Shown: positions 60,672-64,000 of the stretch, piece by piece
Position numbering within the stretch: position 1 is the first letter of the stretch
Layout: each line of letters begins with the position of its first letter
Source: Janthinobacterium sp. BJB426
GTDB taxonomy: Bacteria; Pseudomonadota; Gammaproteobacteria; Burkholderiales; Burkholderiaceae_D
Length of the DNA: 64,000 nt
NCBI RefSeq assembly: GCF_002735705.1
Contig: NZ_PDZL01000014.1
Span: forward strand, 62,001-126,000
Reading direction: 5' to 3'
Notes under the pieces: generated by a model
Databases searched by the model: none
The model's input: only the letters and a program-made list of their open reading frames with translations
Told to the model about the DNA's origin: nothing
Made by a program: the position numbers and the translations under genes

Positions 60672-61612
60672 ACGGCCTTGGCGCGGGCGGCAGCAACGGC
60701 AGCCACGGCGGCCATGCTGCTGGCCAGCGAAAAACCGTGCTGCTGCAGCACCGCCACCAGTTGCTCGCCGGCGCAGCCCAAACGCAGGTTTTCCGCCACC
60801 CAGTCCTGCCATGCCGCGCCGATCTCCGGCATCGGTTCATCGTCCAGCGTGAGACCGAGTATGCATGTGGCCAGCAAGCCGTTGATGCGCTTCGTGTCGA
60901 TCAGGTGCTGCACCACCGCATGGCCCGACTGCGGATACGGGTGCAAGGTGCAGCGGCCGAACGCGGCCAGGCGCTGCGCGTGCATGGCGTCGAGGTTGAC
61001 CGATTCGCTGGCACTGGCGCCCGGATTGGCCACATCGGGCCGCGTGCCGAACACCAGGTGCAGCTGCGTGGCGTCCGTCGCCCTGGCGCGGCACAGGGCC
61101 GCCAGGTCGTAGTAGCCGGACGCTGGCGGGTCTTGCGCCAGCGACTCCATCACGGGCAGCCAGCGCAGCTCATGGTACAAGCGGGCCTGCCGCACGTCGA
61201 GGAAGGACAATGGCCCGAAAGCGACGATCTGCTGCACATCGAGCAGCAAGCCATACATGACGGCCGCGTACGCGCCCATGGACTGGCCGAGGGTCGTGAC
61301 TTGACTGGGCGCGATGCGGCGCACGAGCTCGCGCAAGGCCTGCGCCGTCTCGTCGACGTGGTTGCCCAGGCCCGCGATGCGGCGGTGGTACCAGGCATTG
61401 CCCGAATCGCGCACGAGGATCTTGTTCAGCGGCTGGCCGCTGGCCTGCTCCAGCTTTCTCAGCCGGCCGTAAAAATCAAAGGCGGGACGCGTGGTCCACG
61501 AGACGAAGCCGAAGGCGATGACCAGCGGCGCGCCGGGCACGATACGGTCGACCAGCACGTCGTCGGCACTGGTGGCGACCAGTCGATTATCCAGCGCTTG
61601 CGCTTGCAGCAT
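60668..61612 (-). CDS. Alpha/beta-hydrolase-like protein of unknown function
   Basis: A 314-residue protein with an alpha/beta-hydrolase-type nucleophile elbow TLGQSMGAYAAVMYGL near residue 110 and a His in YPQSGHAVVQHL near 226. The N-terminal IVPGAPLVIAFGF may be the oxyanion strand. The C-terminal 80 residues are helical. I recognise the fold but no specific family. It overlaps the MocR gene by 4 bp and heads the unit with benE further on. The divergent lipoprotein gene starts 152 bp away. Confidence 0.75.
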   Translation of the reverse strand: MLQAQALDNRLVATSADDVLVDRIVPGAPLVIAFGFVSWTTRPAFDFYGRLRKLEQASGQPLNKILVRDSGNAWYHRRIAGLGNHVDETAQALRELVRRIAPSQVTTLGQSMGAYAAVMYGLLLDVQQIVAFGPLSFLDVRQARLYHELRWLPVMESLAQDPPASGYYDLAALCRARATDATQLHLVFGTRPDVANPGASASESVNLDAMHAQRLAAFGRCTLHPYPQSGHAVVQHLIDTKRINGLLATCILGLTLDDEPMPEIGAAWQDWVAENLRLGCAGEQLVAVLQQHGFSLASSMAAVAAVAAARAKAV

Positions 61613-61764
61613 CGGCCCGGCTCCCCGATCAACGTTAAAACAATAGAAAGCATGAGTTTAATGCCAGGACTGGCAAAATGGAAACAATCGCCGCTACGGT
61701 ACGCGGGCAGGCATGGAAAAACTGCTAGTCTGGCGGCTATTCCCCCCATGAACAGGAGCCTCCC

Positions 61765-62220
61765 ATGCTGCCTCGCCTGAAATACCTGTCCCTCGCCGCC
61801 GCCATCGCCATGGCCGGCGGCTGCGCCGCCACGTCCGACAGCGCCAAGCCGGACACCGGCCTGACGCCCAGCTACAGCCTGACGAATACCTACTGGAAGC
61901 TGACGGAACTCGATGGCGCCGCCGTGACGATGGCGCCGGAGCAGGAGCGCGAAGTGCGCATCACCCTCACCGACGATGGCAAGGTCCATGGTTTTACGGG
62001 CTGCAACCGCGTGATGGGCGGCTATACGCTGGCCGGCCAGGCCCTGCGCTTCACGCAACTGGCCGGCACGCGCATGGCCTGCCCGCCGCCCCTGATGCAG
62101 CTGGAAAGCGAGGTATTGGCCAACTTGAACAGCGTGACGGGCTACCGTTTCGAAGGCGAGTACCTGATCCTGCTCAAGGATGGCGCGCCCGTGGCCCGCT
62201 TTGAATCGGTCTACCTGTGA
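61765..62220 (+). CDS. META-domain lipoprotein (HslJ-like)
   Basis: A 151-residue lipoprotein. The signal peptide ends at lipobox MAGGC near residue 20. The rest is a META/HslJ domain: NTYWKLTELDGAAV near 40, VHGFTGCNRVMGGYTL near 75 and GTRMACPPPLMQLE near 98, with the two cysteines that can form a disulfide. HslJ in E. coli is heat-inducible and affects novobiocin resistance. AGGAG precedes the ATG. Confidence 0.9.
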   Translation: MLPRLKYLSLAAAIAMAGGCAATSDSAKPDTGLTPSYSLTNTYWKLTELDGAAVTMAPEQEREVRITLTDDGKVHGFTGCNRVMGGYTLAGQALRFTQLAGTRMACPPPLMQLESEVLANLNSVTGYRFEGEYLILLKDGAPVARFESVYL

Positions 62221-62247
62221 AATAAAAACCGGCTGCCGTTACAATGG

Positions 62248-62269
62248 CTTCCAGCCCATCATCTGGAAG
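62248..62269 (+). promoter_or_regulatory. Hairpin that could mask the ribosome-binding site of the HAD gene
   Basis: CTTCCAG (62248-62254) pairs with CTGGAAG (62263-62269) in a perfect 7-bp stem. The right arm is part of the GGAAGGAAG Shine-Dalgarno region ending 3 bp before ATG 62276, so folding would hide the site. Confidence 0.35.
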
Positions 62270-62275
62270 GAAGCC

Positions 62276-62986
62276 ATGTCCGCACTGCCCTCGCCGTCTT
62301 CATCCCTGACACCATCGGCCGCCGGCCGCTATCGGGCTTTTCTTTTTGACATGGACGGCACCGTCATCAATTCCATCGCCGCCGCCGAACGCATCTGGGG
62401 CACCTGGGCGCAGCGCCGGGGCCTCGATGTGGCGGCCTTTTTGCCCACCATCCACGGCGCGCGCTCGGTCGATACCATCGCCAAACTGCGCTTGCCCGGC
62501 GTCGACGCGCAGCGCGAGTCGCAGGGCATCACGGATGCGGAAATCATCGATGTGGAAGGGATTATTGAAATCGCGGGCGCGCTGCGCTTTTTAGAATCGC
62601 TGCCGCCCGCGCAATGGGCCATCGTCACCTCGGCGCCGAGGGCACTGGCCACGGCGCGCCTGAAGGCGGCCGGCATGCCGATACCCGCCATCATGGTGAC
62701 GGCGGAAGACGTCAAGGCCGGCAAGCCGAAACCCGATTGCTACCTGCTGGCGGCTGAAAAACTGGGCGTGGCGCCCGCTGACTGCCTGGTGTTCGAAGAT
62801 GCGTCGGTCGGCATCGAGGCGGGCGAAGCGGCTGGCGCGAAAGTCATCGTCGTCACCGCCACGCACGCGCACCCGCTGGCCACGCGCCACCCTGCCATCG
62901 ACAGCTACGAGCGCATCGTGGCAAGCGTCGATGGCGACGGCTTTATTGTCCTGGCCGAGATGGCTGCAGCACCCGCGACAAGATAG
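62276..62986 (+). CDS. HAD-superfamily phosphatase (beta-phosphoglucomutase/GPP-like)
   Basis: A 236-residue HAD hydrolase of subfamily IA. Motif I is [11 protein letters not shown] near residue 22 with the nucleophile Asp, motif [12 protein letters not shown] near 118, motif III Lys in [13 protein letters not shown] near 148 and motif [17 protein letters not shown] near 172. The cap domain suits sugar or glycerol phosphates. A dephosphorylating or mutase role cannot be told apart. Its last 44 bp overlap ssuB on the other strand. Confidence 0.9.
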   Translation: MSALPSPSSSLTPSAAGRYRAFLFDMDGTVINSIAAAERIWGTWAQRRGLDVAAFLPTIHGARSVDTIAKLRLPGVDAQRESQGITDAEIIDVEGIIEIAGALRFLESLPPAQWAIVTSAPRALATARLKAAGMPIPAIMVTAEDVKAGKPKPDCYLLAAEKLGVAPADCLVFEDASVGIEAGEAAGAKVIVVTATHAHPLATRHPAIDSYERIVASVDGDGFIVLAEMAAAPATR

Positions 62987-63770
62987 CCTGCTCCAGCGCG
63001 GCGAAGGCCGCATGGCCGCGCTGACGCGGTCGCGGCAAGTCCACCTGCACGTCCAGCGTGATCTGCCCATCCTCGATCAGCAGTACCCGGTCGGCCAGGG
63101 CCACGGCTTCGGCCACGTCGTGCGTCACCAGCACGGCCGTGAAACCGCGCGCCAGCCATAGCGACTCGATCAGCTGCTGCATCTCGATGCGCGTCAGGGC
63201 GTCCAGCGCGCCCAGGGGTTCGTCGAGCAGCAGCAGTTGCGGCTCGTGCACGAGGGCGCGCGCCAGCGCCACCCGTTGCTTCTGCCCACCCGACAGGGCT
63301 GACGGCCAGTCATCCGCCCGCTCGGCCAGTCCCACCGTCCACAGCGAAGCGGCGGCCGCACCGACGGAACGGGGCAGGCCCAAGGCCACGTTGTCGAGCA
63401 CCGTTTTCCACGGCAGCAAACGCGATTCCTGGAACATGATGCGGATGTCGGGCGCGCCCACGCCGCTGCCGATGGCGATACTACCGTCATCGACGCTTTC
63501 CAGGCCCGCGATAGAGCGCAGCAAGGTGCTCTTGCCGCAGCCGCTGCGTCCCACGATGGCAACGAACTCTCCCGCTTCCAGCTGCAGGTCGACGTTCTTC
63601 AGCACGGGACGTTCGCCATAGGCCTTACTCAATTGCGTCAGTTCCAAAGGCACGCCTCGGCGCGCCGAGGGAGCCTGCGGCGCGGTCCTGGCCTGCGGCG
63701 CGCTGGCCGGGTCGTACTGAACGAAGTGCGACAAAAAATCCGTTTCGATCTGGATGGGGGCGAGCAGCAT
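62943..63770 (-). CDS. ssuB: Aliphatic sulfonate/nitrate-type ABC transporter ATP-binding protein
   Basis: A 275-residue ATPase of the SsuB/TauB group. Walker [12 protein letters not shown] near residue 75, the SsuB-like [20 protein letters not shown] near 108, signature [15 protein letters not shown] near 160 and Walker [13 protein letters not shown] near 180. A ~45-residue N-terminal extension precedes the usual start. The ATG at 63770 follows the permease gene stop by 17 bp. Together they import alkanesulfonates or taurine as sulfur sources. Confidence 0.88.
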   Translation of the reverse strand: MLLAPIQIETDFLSHFVQYDPASAPQARTAPQAPSARRGVPLELTQLSKAYGERPVLKNVDLQLEAGEFVAIVGRSGCGKSTLLRSIAGLESVDDGSIAIGSGVGAPDIRIMFQESRLLPWKTVLDNVALGLPRSVGAAAASLWTVGLAERADDWPSALSGGQKQRVALARALVHEPQLLLLDEPLGALDALTRIEMQQLIESLWLARGFTAVLVTHDVAEAVALADRVLLIEDGQITLDVQVDLPRPRQRGHAAFAALEQAILSRVLQPSRPGQ

Positions 63771-63787
63771 GGTAGTTTCTTTCCTCA

Positions 63788-64000
63788 TTATCGGTAGGCG
63801 GGATTCCAGCGCAGGCAATGGCGTTCCAGCCGGCGCGAGAACAAATCGGCCAGCTTGCCCAGCAAGGCGTACAGCAAAATCCCCACCAGCACTACGTCCG
63901 TTTGCAGGAATTCGCGCGCATTCATGGTCATGTAGCCGATGCCGGCCTGCGCCGAGATGGTTTCGGCGACGATCAGCAGCACCCACACGAGGCCCAGCGA
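63788..64000 (-). CDS. ssuC: SsuC-type ABC transporter permease, 5' part cut by the window edge
   Basis: Only the last ~70 codons are in the window; the frame is open to the right edge. The sequence ([20 protein letters not shown], then [18 protein letters not shown] and [13 protein letters not shown]) matches the C-terminal end of SsuC/TauC permeases, including the final transmembrane helix. It precedes ssuB in the usual order ssuC-ssuB. Confidence 0.85.
   Translation of the reverse strand, partial: SLGLVWVLLIVAETISAQAGIGYMTMNAREFLQTDVVLVGILLYALLGKLADLFSRRLERHCLRWNPAYR

Noticed and set aside
1-64000. Search for tRNA, rRNA, insertion sequences, prophage genes and CRISPR arrays
   Set aside because: None was recognised by eye on either strand; weak RNA genes could still be missed without a covariance-model search.

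Overview
The window reads as a stretch of a high-GC betaproteobacterial chromosome, most likely Oxalobacteraceae of the Janthinobacterium/Massilia type. That placement is an inference from codon use, gene families and recalled gene neighbourhoods, not from a search. Coding density is high, there are about 60 genes, and no insertion sequence, prophage, CRISPR array, rRNA or tRNA gene was recognised.

Left part (1-22 kb): the C-terminal part of a large lipase-like/CHAT (caspase-like) fusion enters from the left edge and overlaps the 3' end of an olsB-like ornithine-lipid acyltransferase. A YdeP-type molybdenum oxidoreductase faces fdhD. Next come a KPAA-repeat DNA-binding-like protein, exopolyphosphatase (ppx), a chaA-type Ca2+/H+ antiporter, a degenerate GGDEF protein, a spermidine-synthase-like methyltransferase, a CHASE-PAS-GGDEF-EAL protein, a LysR regulator, a hemolysin III-family protein, a NYN-LOTUS putative RNase, a secreted hydrolase and an orphan flagellar rod protein. 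Good PhoB-box matches lie upstream of both olsB and ppx, so phosphate limitation probably links these two genes.

Middle part (22-37 kb) is catabolic. A TetR regulator diverges from a TIM-barrel isomerase and two alpha/beta hydrolases, with a perfect palindrome on the promoter. A strong bidirectional terminator follows. Then come a TonB-dependent receptor with a small cysteine-free SUOX-fold periplasmic protein, and an IclR regulator heading acyl-CoA dehydrogenase, acyl-CoA synthetase and a complete five-gene Liv-type ABC importer. The last group looks like one uptake, activation and first-oxidation pathway for a carboxylic acid.

Right part (37-64 kb) is mixed housekeeping and accessory functions: TAP-like hydrolase, HDOD protein, DinB, VOC and GNAT proteins, a pair of tiny membrane proteins, a signal peptidase I paralogue, Sir2 deacetylase, S-formylglutathione hydrolase, a three-gene molybdenum hydroxylase with triheme cytochrome c, a CPA1 cation/proton antiporter, a complete yfiR-yfiN-yfiB c-di-GMP signalling operon, gluconokinase, fatty-acid desaturase, a short TetR with a PH-like partner, gamma-class carbonic anhydrase-like protein, CPBP protease, BenE transporter with a MocR regulator, a META-domain lipoprotein, a HAD phosphatase, and ssuB with the end of ssuC running off the right edge.

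The items most worth a second look are the lipase/CHAT fusion at the left edge, the two PhoB boxes, a 136-bp MITE-like element with 17-bp terminal inverted repeats, the GGAEF protein that keeps its c-di-GMP I-site, the cysteine-free SUOX protein beside a TonB receptor, and the NYN-LOTUS protein with a long basic/acidic tail. No complete system that I can call clearly undescribed is contained in the window.
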